Source: Thermodesulfovibrionia bacterium | Lineage (GTDB): Bacteria; Nitrospirota; Thermodesulfovibrionia; UBA6902 | DNA length: 19,404 bases | Assembly: GCA_947258735.1 (NCBI GenBank) | Contig: CAMYJJ010000027.1 | Coordinates: forward strand, 1-19,404 | Direction of reading: 5' to 3' | Part shown: positions 6,133-13,235 of the stretch, piece by piece | How the letters are laid out: each line of letters begins with the position of its first letter | Numbering within the stretch: the first letter of the stretch is position 1 | Notes under the pieces: generated by a model | Databases searched by the model: none | Told to the model about the DNA's origin: nothing | The model's input: the letters and a program-made list of their open reading frames with translations, nothing else | Made by a program: the position numbers and the translations under genes

Positions 6133-7845
6133 TTACCTGATATACGCTTCAGTAACGTATCTGCGCATCATACGGTGGGTGTTGAAGTAATAACCGTTTT
6201 TGCCTATTGCATTCTGCATCATGCGGATCCAGTGTTTGCGGTCATTGTAGTAGGCAGGGATGATCTTTGTCTCCAGCTTGTGATACAGATCATCAGCATC
6301 TATTTTATTCATGTTTTTGTCCGGTTCAAGTTCAGTCGGTGCAGGCCCTATTGCCCATCCGGTGAAGTCCTCTATATGTCCTTCAATCCACCAGCCGTCC
6401 AGCACGCTGAAGTTCATGACACCATTATGGGCGGCCTTCATGCCGCTTGTGCCTGAGGCCTCGAGGGGTCTCAGGGGCGTGTTGAGCCAGATATCCACCC
6501 CGGACACAAGCTTTAGTGCAATCTCCATATTATAGTTTTCGATAAAAGAAAGCCTGATCTTTCCTTTTAATGTGTCCCTGAGGGCATATATGTTTTCGAT
6601 CAGTTTTTTCCCCACGTCATCTTTAGGATGGGCCTTGCCGGCATAAATGACCTGGATCTTGCCGGCACCGATTCTCTCAAGGCGTTCAAGGTCGGTAAAT
6701 AGCAGGTCAGCCCTTTTGTACGCGGTAGCCCTTCTGGCAAAACCGATGGTAAGTGTATCAACATCCATGTCAGTATGGGAGACTGAGTTCACATATTCAA
6801 TAAGTTCTTTCTTGGACTTCAGGTGTGCGTCCCAGATCTCATCGTCAGGGATCGCACCGACCCTTACGAATATTTCGGGTTCATTTGCCCAGCCCGGCAG
6901 ATATTTGTCAAAGATCTTTTTCATGTGTTCAGACGTCCATGTGTAGGAATGGACACCATTAGTGATGGAATTAATCTGGTATCCCGGAAACATGCTCTGT
7001 GAAACTTCACCATGCTTCTTTGCTACGCCATTAACAAAATTGCTCAGGTTAAAGCCTAACAGGGTCATATTAACATTTTTGTCGCCGGCAAGCTTTTTCA
7101 TGATTTTTTCGGGAAAATAGGTGCCGAATACTTTATTGAACAGTTCATACGTAAACTTGTCATGACCTGCCTCAACAGGAGTGTGCGTTGTGAATACACA
7201 CAGGTCCTTGACCGGTTCAATGTTCCATATATGGTCTTCATCCCAGACTTTTTCAATGTCTTTCTTGAATTCATGAAGAAGCTCAAGAGTAAGAAATGCT
7301 GCGTGGCCTTCATTCATATGATACTTCTTGACCTGAAACCCGAGTTTTCTGAGCATCCGCACTCCGCCGATGCCGAGAACGACTTCCTGCTTAATCCTGT
7401 AACTCTCATCACCGCCATACAGCTGATCAGTTAATGTTTTATCTTCAGCACTGTTTTCAGGAAGGTTTGTATCAAGATAAATGACCGGGATACTTCCGCC
7501 CCTTGGGCTTTCAACAAAATATATCCATGCCTGAACAAGCACGTTTCTGCCTTCAATCGTGACAGAAACCTTTCGTGATGAAAGCTTCATCAGTGTTGAC
7601 GGGTCCCAGTCTACAGGGTGTTCTTTCTGGTGTCCTTCATTATCTATCTCCTGCCTGAAATATCCCTTGCGGCTCATCAGCGTAACAGCGATAAAGGGAA
7701 GGTTCAGGTCTGCAGCTGACTTGACGGTGTCGCCTGCCAGTATGCCGAGGCCTCCTGAGAACGTCGGGATCTCATCTCTCAGTCCTATTTCCATGGAGAA
7801 ATAGGCTATCTTTGGTTCATTAATGTGGTGTTCGAGTAATGACAT
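6133..7845 (-). CDS. glgP: Alpha-glucan (glycogen/starch) phosphorylase, short form, GT35
   Basis: A 570-residue GT35 family phosphorylase: releases glucose 1-phosphate from alpha-1,4-glucans with pyridoxal phosphate. It is shorter than the classical enzymes of about 800 residues and belongs to the compact archaeal/bacterial type. Motifs: YFSMEIGLRDEIPTFSGGLG near the N-terminus, the MNEGHAAF stretch at 187-194, HTPVEAGHD at 221-229, NGVH at 306-309, GFARRATAYKRADLL in the C-terminal lobe, and EASGTSGMK at 462-470, where Lys470 should carry the PLP. It starts 9 nt after the AlkD-like gene, so they are probably cotranscribed. The start has no evident Shine-Dalgarno and may depend on translational coupling. 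Role inferred: use of stored glycogen in the cytosol. Confidence 0.92.
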   Translation of the reverse strand: MSLLEHHINEPKIAYFSMEIGLRDEIPTFSGGLGILAGDTVKSAADLNLPFIAVTLMSRKGYFRQEIDNEGHQKEHPVDWDPSTLMKLSSRKVSVTIEGRNVLVQAWIYFVESPRGGSIPVIYLDTNLPENSAEDKTLTDQLYGGDESYRIKQEVVLGIGGVRMLRKLGFQVKKYHMNEGHAAFLTLELLHEFKKDIEKVWDEDHIWNIEPVKDLCVFTTHTPVEAGHDKFTYELFNKVFGTYFPEKIMKKLAGDKNVNMTLLGFNLSNFVNGVAKKHGEVSQSMFPGYQINSITNGVHSYTWTSEHMKKIFDKYLPGWANEPEIFVRVGAIPDDEIWDAHLKSKKELIEYVNSVSHTDMDVDTLTIGFARRATAYKRADLLFTDLERLERIGAGKIQVIYAGKAHPKDDVGKKLIENIYALRDTLKGKIRLSFIENYNMEIALKLVSGVDIWLNTPLRPLEASGTSGMKAAHNGVMNFSVLDGWWIEGHIEDFTGWAIGPAPTELEPDKNMNKIDADDLYHKLETKIIPAYYNDRKHWIRMMQNAIGKNGYYFNTHRMMRRYVTEAYIR

Positions 7846-7854
7846 AAGGTCGTA

Positions 7855-8556
7855 TTATACCAGATTTTTTAAATAGGTTTTCCTTTGTTCCTGATCAAAC
7901 TTTTCTATCGCATATCTAAGCATGGTGCGCGGCATTATCCTGTAATGCTTTTTCAGAAACTCCTCTTCAGTTTTCCTGTCTCTGTTCCCTGTTTCCCTCA
8001 GCATCCAGCCCACTGCCTTATGAATAAGGTCGTGTTCGTCCCTTATTAGTATTTCGGCTATTTTCAGCGTATCTTTAAATTGATTGTTCTTGATAAAGCG
8101 GAACGTAGCCATAATCGCTATTCTTCTCTCCCAGAGGTTTTTTGACATTGCCATACGGTATAGCACTGACCGGTCTCTCTCAAGAAGGTAATCTCCCATA
8201 ATTTTATCTGCCGATACATCGACAAGGTCCCAGTTATTTATATGCTTTGTGTTTTTATAATAAAAATCTGCAATCTTTTTTTTTCCTGAATCATCTGATT
8301 GTGCATACTTGATAACAAGGATAAGAAGTGATGTTAACCGGTGCTCATGATACCTGCTGGAAAGCAGGTTTTGAAGTTCTTTAATTGTCACTCCGGCATA
8401 TTTCTTTGCGATCTTCCGCTGCTCAGGAACCTTAATACCGAGAAATATATCTCCTTCACCGTATTGTCCTTTACCGGTTTTGAAAAACCGCTGAAGGATC
8501 TTTGCCCTGTCCGGATCTGCCAGGCGTTTGAGTTCTTTTTTTATTTGATTAAGCAT
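7855..8556 (-). CDS. AlkD-like DNA alkylation repair protein (HEAT-like repeats)
   Basis: A 233-residue, all-helical protein of the AlkD/AlkC DNA glycosylase family, which removes alkylated purines without flipping the base. Residues corresponding to the known Bacillus cereus AlkD site are in place: Trp109 and Asp113 in NNWDLVDVSA, Arg145 in LWERRIAIMA, and Trp184 in AVGWMLRETG. The Trp/Asp spacing and the 39-residue Arg-Trp spacing match AlkD as I remember it. Length is normal for the family. It is the first gene of a two-gene unit with the phosphorylase. The pairing is not one I know to be functional. The start is the first ATG of the frame. Confidence 0.88.
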   Translation of the reverse strand: MLNQIKKELKRLADPDRAKILQRFFKTGKGQYGEGDIFLGIKVPEQRKIAKKYAGVTIKELQNLLSSRYHEHRLTSLLILVIKYAQSDDSGKKKIADFYYKNTKHINNWDLVDVSADKIMGDYLLERDRSVLYRMAMSKNLWERRIAIMATFRFIKNNQFKDTLKIAEILIRDEHDLIHKAVGWMLRETGNRDRKTEEEFLKKHYRIMPRTMLRYAIEKFDQEQRKTYLKNLV

Positions 8557-8643
8557 AGGGTTTCATATGATATTTTTTTAATGGGAAATTGTCAAAATGT
8601 TTTTCTTACGATTCCGGTAATTCAATTAACTGCTTTCTTATCT

Positions 8644-8725
8644 GTCATTCCCGCGGTCTCTTGAGCGGAAATCCAGAGTCTTTTAATAAGGGGCTGGATT
8701 CCGGCTAGAAGACTGCCGGAATGAC
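8644..8725. repeat. 82-nt MITE-like nested inverted repeat
   Basis: The outer edges are GTCATTCC (8644-8651) and GGAATGAC (8718-8725), exact reverse complements. Inside, GGAAATCCAG (8667-8676) pairs with CTGGATTCC (8694-8702) apart from one extra base. The element can fold as two arms or one long cruciform. GTCATTCC...GGAATGAC edges are typical of short non-coding repeats scattered through intergenic regions in several bacterial phyla. It sits between divergent genes, so it could also act on their mRNAs or promoters. Confidence 0.75.
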
Positions 8726-8778
8726 ATCTTTGTCATTGATACCTCACTGTTCTGCTATGGCTTCGATCATCAATTGTC

Positions 8779-8806
8779 TTTACTATCTAGTTCTATATGC
8801 TAAAAT
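8779..8806 (+). promoter_or_regulatory. Putative promoter of the proA operon
   Basis: TTTACT (8779-8784), a 16-nt spacer and TAAAAT (8801-8806; 5 of 6 matches to the -10 consensus). The predicted start is near 8813, shortly before the strong AGGAGG at 8827-8832. The spacer is slightly short and the -35 matches 4 of 6, so this is a moderate call. Confidence 0.45.
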
Positions 8807-8839
8807 AAGCACCTGATAATATATACAGGAGGCATATTC

Positions 8840-10096
8840 ATGGATTTAAAATCGTATGTTTTAAAAAAAGCATCAGAGGCAAGAGAGGGTGCAAGGGCAA
8901 TTGCAAAGGCATCATCAGAACAGAAGAACAACGCTCTCTTGATAATGGCAGATGCACTTAAGAAAAAAGCGAACGAGCTTCAGAGAGAAAATAAAAAAGA
9001 TCTTGCGGCAGCAAAGAAAAAAGGACTCACAAAGGCCATGACAGACAGGCTGACACTGACGACCGCGAGGATAAACGAGATGTCTCAGGGATTGATTGAT
9101 ATTGCCGGCCTGCCTGATCCTGTTGGAGAGATTACCAAAATGTGGAAGAGGCCAAATGGAATGACCATCGGCAAGATGAGGGTCCCTCTCGGGGTAATTG
9201 GTATCATTTATGAATCAAGACCTAATGTGACGGCTGATGCAACAGCGCTTTGTTTAAAGGCAGGCAATGCGGTCATACTCAGGGGCGGCTCCGAGGCGAT
9301 TCATTCCAATAAGGCCATTGTGAAGATACTCAGAGGAGTTGCAAAAAAACAGGGGATCCATGAAGGGGTCATCACGTTTCTGGACAGGACCGACAGGCAG
9401 GCTGTCATGGAGATGCTTAAGCTTGAAGGTATGATTGATGTTGTGATTCCAAGGGGCGGTGAAGGACTGATACGGGCGGTGACCGAAAACTCACGTATCC
9501 CTGTGCTTAAACACTATAAGGGAGTGTGCCATGTATTTGTTGACAGGGACGCTGACCTGAAAATGGCAGAGGAGATATGCTTTAATGCGAAAGTGCAGAG
9601 ACCGGGAACCTGCAATGCCATGGAGACGATGCTTGTAGATGAGAAGGTAGCAAAGAAATTTCTGCCTCCGGTAACCAGACGTTTTAAGAAGGCCAACGTA
9701 AAGATGAAGGGCTGTGCCCGTACAAAGCGGATGGTTGCATCTGTCAGTGAAGCAAAGGCCGCTGATTTTCATAATGAGTATGTTGACCTTATTCTTAATA
9801 TTAAAGTCGTCAGGGACATTGATGCAGCGATGGAGCATATCGCAGAGTACAGCTCTGCCCATACTGAAACGATTGTCACTGAAGACTATGGCAAGGCCAT
9901 GAGATTCCTGAGGGAAGTGGATTCGTCTTCTGTATTTGTAAACCTCTCCACAAGGTTCAGCGATGGTTTCCAGTTCGGACTGGGCGCTGAGATGGGCATA
10001 TCAACCGACAAGATCCATGCACGGGGCCCGATGGGACTGGAAGAGCTCACATGTACAAAATTCATAGGTCTCGGGAACGGACAGATCAGAACATAA
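8840..10096 (+). CDS. proA: Gamma-glutamyl phosphate reductase (proline biosynthesis)
   Basis: A 418-residue aldehyde-dehydrogenase-fold enzyme that reduces gamma-glutamyl phosphate with NADPH to glutamate semialdehyde, the second step of proline synthesis. Visible markers: VPLGVIGIIYESRPNVTADA at 115-134, KAGNAVILRGGSEA at 140-153, the catalytic-cysteine motif QRPGTCNAMET with Cys258, and a C-terminal FGLGAEMGISTDKIHARGPMGLEEL segment. Length is normal. AGGAGG lies 7 nt before the ATG. No proB is in the window on this side. It opens a + strand run with nadD and rsfS, a common order in bacteria. Confidence 0.97.
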   Translation: MDLKSYVLKKASEAREGARAIAKASSEQKNNALLIMADALKKKANELQRENKKDLAAAKKKGLTKAMTDRLTLTTARINEMSQGLIDIAGLPDPVGEITKMWKRPNGMTIGKMRVPLGVIGIIYESRPNVTADATALCLKAGNAVILRGGSEAIHSNKAIVKILRGVAKKQGIHEGVITFLDRTDRQAVMEMLKLEGMIDVVIPRGGEGLIRAVTENSRIPVLKHYKGVCHVFVDRDADLKMAEEICFNAKVQRPGTCNAMETMLVDEKVAKKFLPPVTRRFKKANVKMKGCARTKRMVASVSEAKAADFHNEYVDLILNIKVVRDIDAAMEHIAEYSSAHTETIVTEDYGKAMRFLREVDSSSVFVNLSTRFSDGFQFGLGAEMGISTDKIHARGPMGLEELTCTKFIGLGNGQIRT

Positions 10097-10120
10097 AATC
10101 AGGTGTCAGGTATTAGGGAG

Positions 10121-10150
10121 CAGTAGTCAGTTACTGAACCCTGACTACTG
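10121..10150. repeat. Inverted repeat in the proA-nadD spacer
   Basis: CAGTAGTCAG (10121-10130) and its exact reverse complement CTGACTACTG (10141-10150) around a 10-nt loop. A further outer pair, CAGGT (10100-10104) and ACCTG (10160-10164), extends the symmetry over almost the whole spacer. The elements share AGTCAGT-like low-complexity units. It could be a dispersed repeat or an mRNA processing hairpin. Confidence 0.7.
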
Positions 10151-10172
10151 ACAACTGAAACCTGTGTGTAAT

Positions 10173-10829
10173 ATGAAAATAGGAATTTACGGCGGCACTT
10201 TTAATCCTGTTCATTATGGACATCTCAGGACAGCCGAGGATGTTTATGAAAGGCTGTCCCTGGATAACATGCTGTTCATTCCTTCCGGGAAGACCCCCTT
10301 TGACAAACCAGACCTTGCCCGGGCCAGTGAACGTTTTGAAATGGTAGACAAAGCAATTAAGGGCAACCGGCATTTTGTCATATCGGATATTGAAACAAAG
10401 GCAAGACGCAGATCTTATTCCGTTGATACTATTAAAAAGCTTGACAGGATGTACGCTAATGCTGACTTTTATTTTATACTCGGCATTGATGCTTTTCTGG
10501 ATATGCCTGCATGGAAAGATCCGGACACACTGCTTAAGCTGACCAATCTGGTTATTATTTCAAGGCCCGGGTATCTGTTTAGCGACATCAGCGCTTCACC
10601 ATATATAAAAGGATTCAGCAAAAAGGTCCTCCACGATCTTGATAAAGGAAACATCATGGACTATTCATTTAATTCCGGTCGGCAAAGAGGCTATCTCTTA
10701 AATGTTACAGGCCTGAATATCTCGTCATCCCTTGTCAGAGGGCTGGTTTTTAAAGGAGAAAGCATCAGATATCTCTTGCCTGAATCAGTAAAATCCTATA
10801 TAATTGCTCATAATATATATAAAAAGTGA
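10173..10829 (+). CDS. nadD: Nicotinate-nucleotide adenylyltransferase
   Basis: A 218-residue cytosolic enzyme that transfers AMP from ATP to nicotinate mononucleotide in NAD synthesis. The N-terminal nucleotidyltransferase signature GIYGGTFNPVHYGHL is at 4-18. A SRPGY stretch and the C-terminal ISSSLVRG motif (matching ISST-x-IR) complete the ATP-binding set. I start at ATG 10173 because MKIGIYGG is the family's usual N-terminus. A GTG at 10164 would add only three residues. No clear Shine-Dalgarno is present; the preceding spacer is filled with an inverted repeat. Confidence 0.95.
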   Translation: MKIGIYGGTFNPVHYGHLRTAEDVYERLSLDNMLFIPSGKTPFDKPDLARASERFEMVDKAIKGNRHFVISDIETKARRRSYSVDTIKKLDRMYANADFYFILGIDAFLDMPAWKDPDTLLKLTNLVIISRPGYLFSDISASPYIKGFSKKVLHDLDKGNIMDYSFNSGRQRGYLLNVTGLNISSSLVRGLVFKGESIRYLLPESVKSYIIAHNIYKK

Positions 10830-10893
10830 GAAATCAGAAGTAAGAAGTAGGAAGTTATTAAGGATATGTTGTTAATTCCTGCTTCTCACTTTT
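10822..10893. repeat. Inverted repeat across the nadD end and the rsfS leader
   Basis: AAAAGTGAGAA (10822-10832) and TTCTCACTTTT (10883-10893) are exact reverse complements. Inner segments also pair imperfectly (GTAGGAAGTTATTAA with TTAATTCCTGC). The left arm overlaps the nadD stop codon. AGAAGTNAGAAGT-type low complexity makes it similar in style, though not in sequence, to the repeat before nadD. Confidence 0.65.
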
Positions 10894-10909
10894 CCCTTCC
10901 CACTTATGA

Positions 10910-11308
10910 TTGAAAGGAGCGATACCCTTAGAAAACAAGATTAAACAAAGGGCGGTAAAGGCTGCAGAACTGGCGTTTGACAAGAAAGCCAGTGACGTTG
11001 TGGTCCTCGACTTACAAGGGCTTTCGACGATAGCAGATTTTTTTGTAATATGCTCGGGAGAAAACAGGGCCCAGATCAGGGCCATTGCTGAGTCAATCGA
11101 TGATTACTTTTCAAAAGAAAAGATTTTTCCCCTTGGCAAAGAGGGTATGGACACAGCTCATTGGGTACTTATGGATTATGGCGATCTGGTAGTCCATATT
11201 TTTGATGAAGAAACCAGGTCATTTTATAGCCTGGACAAATTCTGGATGGATGCCAAACGGATTCCAATTGATCAACGTCTCACAGAGGCTGCTCACAATA
11301 AGATGTAG
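10910..11308 (+). CDS. rsfS: Ribosomal silencing factor RsfS
   Basis: A 132-residue (if started at TTG 10910) RsfS/DUF143 protein, which binds ribosomal protein L14 and blocks subunit joining when nutrients are low. The core is clear: KASDVVVLDLQGLSTIADFF with ICSGEN after it, then GKEGMDTAHWVLMDYGDLVVHIFDEETRSFYSLDKFW, the latter being the most conserved region. Length is normal. The start is a problem: TTG 10910 is the only standard in-frame start after the repeat but has no Shine-Dalgarno before it. A strong AAAGGAG at 10913-10919 instead points to the TTA codon at 10928, exactly where family members usually begin. Confidence 0.9.
   Translation: MKGAIPLENKIKQRAVKAAELAFDKKASDVVVLDLQGLSTIADFFVICSGENRAQIRAIAESIDDYFSKEKIFPLGKEGMDTAHWVLMDYGDLVVHIFDEETRSFYSLDKFWMDAKRIPIDQRLTEAAHNKM
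10913..10919 (+). promoter_or_regulatory. Shine-Dalgarno that points at a non-standard rsfS start
   Basis: AAAGGAG is followed by 8 nt and then TTA (10928-10930), GAA, AAC in the rsfS frame. An ATA (10922) is the only other near-cognate codon close by. No ATG, GTG or TTG occurs in frame downstream until well inside the conserved domain. Either rsfS uses TTG 10910 upstream, a rare start codon is used, or the TTA is a sequence or assembly error for TTG. Confidence 0.55.
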
Positions 11309-11341
11309 CGTACTATCAATTTTAAAAAAGAGAGGTGTAAC

Positions 11342-12667
11342 ATGGGGAAAATTACCGTTATTTTATTTCTTGTACTGTTGAGCCTTCTTGCTTTTTTTAA
11401 TAAGGGGATGGTCGATGTGACTGTCTGGCAGGACATTACGTATACCATACCTGTTATTGCTCTTATTATTGTCTCGGCGTTCATGGGAATCCTTACTACA
11501 GGAATTATCTCATTCATAAGGGGCACGAAACGCTATGTCGAGAGCTGGCAGGTAGAGCGCCAGCACAGGACAGAAGCCAAATTGCAGGAGACATATGCAA
11601 AAGGACTGGATGCATTTTACGCTTCCAGGTCTGGCGAGGCCTCGGAACTCTTTGACCGGGTACTTGAGAGTGACCCCAGGCAGGTTTCTGCGCTTCTTCG
11701 ACAGGGGGATATTGCTGTTCAGAACAGGGATTATCTGAAGGCGAAGAATTTTTATTATCGGGCAAAAGATGTGAAGCCAAGGGGCATTGAGGTCCTCCTG
11801 TCCATAGCTGGTCTTTATGAAATACAGGAGAAGTGGCAGGATGCGTTGAAGGCCCTTGATGACATTCTTGAAATCGATAGTGACAATATCAAAGTGCTGC
11901 ATAAAAAGAGAAGTATCTATGAATCGACCAGACATCTGGAGGAAGCAATTGACGTCCAGAATAAAATAGTAAAAGGTAAACTGACCCCGGAGGAAGGTAA
12001 GGAAGAGAACACCATTCTTAACGGATATAAATATGAACATGGTAAAGAACAGATAGAAACCGATGCTCCGGAAAAGGGAATAAAGGCCTTAAAGACTCTT
12101 ATCAAGCATGATAAGAATTTCATAGCAGCGTATATAGCCCTGGCAGAAGGGTATTTAAAGGAAGGAAAAAACAAGGATGCAGAATCAATCCTGAAAAAAG
12201 GATTTGAAGAGACCTCGGCCATGGTCTTTCTCGTGAAGATGGAAGACTATTTTATTAACAAGGGTGAGCCGGGCACAATTATCGATTTTTATCAGAAGGC
12301 GATCCAGAAAGATGCGAAAGACATACGGCTCCAGTTTTTTCTTGCAAAGCTGTATTACAGACTTGAAATGATCGACTACGCCTCTGATACCATTAACGCG
12401 ATGGATACGACTTCGTTTGACCATCCGGGACTTCATATTCTCCTTGGAAATATTCATGAAAGGCGCTCGCAGTTTGAGGAAGCGAAGGATGAATTTAAAA
12501 AAGCCCTCAGGGCCGGGAGCCCTCTTGTTGTACCATTCTGCTGTTCGCACTGCAGCTTTTCCACAAAGGACTGGGCCGGAAGATGTCCTGAATGCGGGAG
12601 CTGGAACACCTTTATTCTTAATATCCATGACGTCTGTAAAATCGAGAAAAGACAGAGTAGTACTTGA
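11342..12667 (+). CDS. LapA-domain/TPR/zinc-ribbon protein (LapA-LapB-like)
   Basis: A 441-residue inner-membrane protein. Residues 1-60 form a LapA-like (DUF1049) unit with two membrane helices (about 3-20 and 38-59). About 75-395 are helical TPR repeats, for example AKGLDAFYASRSGEASELFDRVLESDP and the block ending ALRAGSP. The end carries a rubredoxin-like zinc ribbon with Cys401, Cys404, Cys415 and Cys418 in CSHC...CPEC. Enteric LapB has the same TPR plus C-terminal ribbon and works with separate LapA to tie LpxC proteolysis by FtsH to lipopolysaccharide supply. Here both parts are in one chain. AGAGG precedes the ATG. The last 41 nt overlap the next gene in another frame. Function in LPS control is inferred from architecture only. 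Confidence 0.85.
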   Translation: MGKITVILFLVLLSLLAFFNKGMVDVTVWQDITYTIPVIALIIVSAFMGILTTGIISFIRGTKRYVESWQVERQHRTEAKLQETYAKGLDAFYASRSGEASELFDRVLESDPRQVSALLRQGDIAVQNRDYLKAKNFYYRAKDVKPRGIEVLLSIAGLYEIQEKWQDALKALDDILEIDSDNIKVLHKKRSIYESTRHLEEAIDVQNKIVKGKLTPEEGKEENTILNGYKYEHGKEQIETDAPEKGIKALKTLIKHDKNFIAAYIALAEGYLKEGKNKDAESILKKGFEETSAMVFLVKMEDYFINKGEPGTIIDFYQKAIQKDAKDIRLQFFLAKLYYRLEMIDYASDTINAMDTTSFDHPGLHILLGNIHERRSQFEEAKDEFKKALRAGSPLVVPFCCSHCSFSTKDWAGRCPECGSWNTFILNIHDVCKIEKRQSST

Positions 12668-13235
12668 TACCAGCCTGTTTGTAAATCCCGAAGTCCGTAA
12701 TGATTTCGGCGGTTCTCCCACAGAGGCGATCAAGGGGTTTCTGCTTTTGGCAGAGCAGATCCCTTCGCTGGAATTCTATATGCCGTCGTCCATCTTTGAA
12801 GAGCTTATGAATTTTGTGGACAGGCGAAAAGTGCCTGGCAAACTCATGGCTGTACTGAACCAGAAGTCCCCGGGCAAGCATGAAATGAATGTGCCGGCGG
12901 TGCTGCTGTATGAACTTATTGAAGACATCAGGGACCGCATTAATAAAGGTCTGAGAGTTGCAGAAAAGGCGGTCAGAAGCGCCGGAAGTGTTGATGAGAG
13001 GGAACTGATCAAGGGAATGCGTAAAAGCTACAGAGAGGCCCTCAGGGAAGGAATAATAGACAGCAGGGAAGATGTAGACCTCATACTACTGGCAAAAGAG
13101 CTTGATGCATTACTTGTCACGGTTGATCATGGTGCGATTAAATGGGCAGAAAAACTGGGGATACGCTGGCTCGTTCCGGACAAGTTCAGGGATTACCTTT
13201 TAAGTTTTATAGAAGACGCTGACCCGGTTGGCTAA
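12627..13235 (+). CDS. Protein-only RNase P of the HARP type (PIN domain; 'RNA ligase partner' family)
   Basis: A 202-residue PIN-domain ribonuclease. Asp14 in VVLDTSLFVNP begins the PIN fold, with a helical insert at about 85-140 and a second acidic group in IDSREDVDLILLAKELD (Asp145, Asp149, Asp151), then Asp167 in TVDHGAIKWAEKLGI. These fit the active-site aspartates I remember for Aquifex aeolicus Aq_880 with a constant 7-residue offset. That protein is a minimal RNA-free RNase P that trims tRNA 5' ends. I chose ATG 12627, which gives the family length; longer versions of the frame only read through the upstream gene. No Shine-Dalgarno is seen, so translation is probably coupled to the overlapping TPR gene. 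Confidence 0.88.
   Translation: MTSVKSRKDRVVLDTSLFVNPEVRNDFGGSPTEAIKGFLLLAEQIPSLEFYMPSSIFEELMNFVDRRKVPGKLMAVLNQKSPGKHEMNVPAVLLYELIEDIRDRINKGLRVAEKAVRSAGSVDERELIKGMRKSYREALREGIIDSREDVDLILLAKELDALLVTVDHGAIKWAEKLGIRWLVPDKFRDYLLSFIEDADPVG

Noticed and set aside
7854..7859. TATAAT on the minus strand just before the phosphorylase
   Set aside because: It overlaps the stop codon of the upstream gene, has no -35 match, and would start transcription at or after the ATG.
10164..10172. GTG start for nadD
   Set aside because: Adds three residues (M-C-N) not seen in the family; ATG 10173 gives the standard MKIGIYGG start.
11510..12040. 176-residue minus-strand frame inside the TPR gene
   Set aside because: It is the antisense shadow of a gene with clear TPR content; the translation is rich in Cys/His/Phe without any motif.
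12417..12626. 70-residue N-terminal extension of the HARP frame
   Set aside because: It reads through the coding part of the TPR gene in another frame, and the family starts a few residues before the VVLDTS strand, which fits ATG 12627.
12580..12670. Frameshifted single TPR-PIN fusion gene
   Set aside because: The TPR protein has a complete C-terminal zinc ribbon before its stop and the PIN protein has a full-length N-terminus, so two overlapping genes explain the data better.
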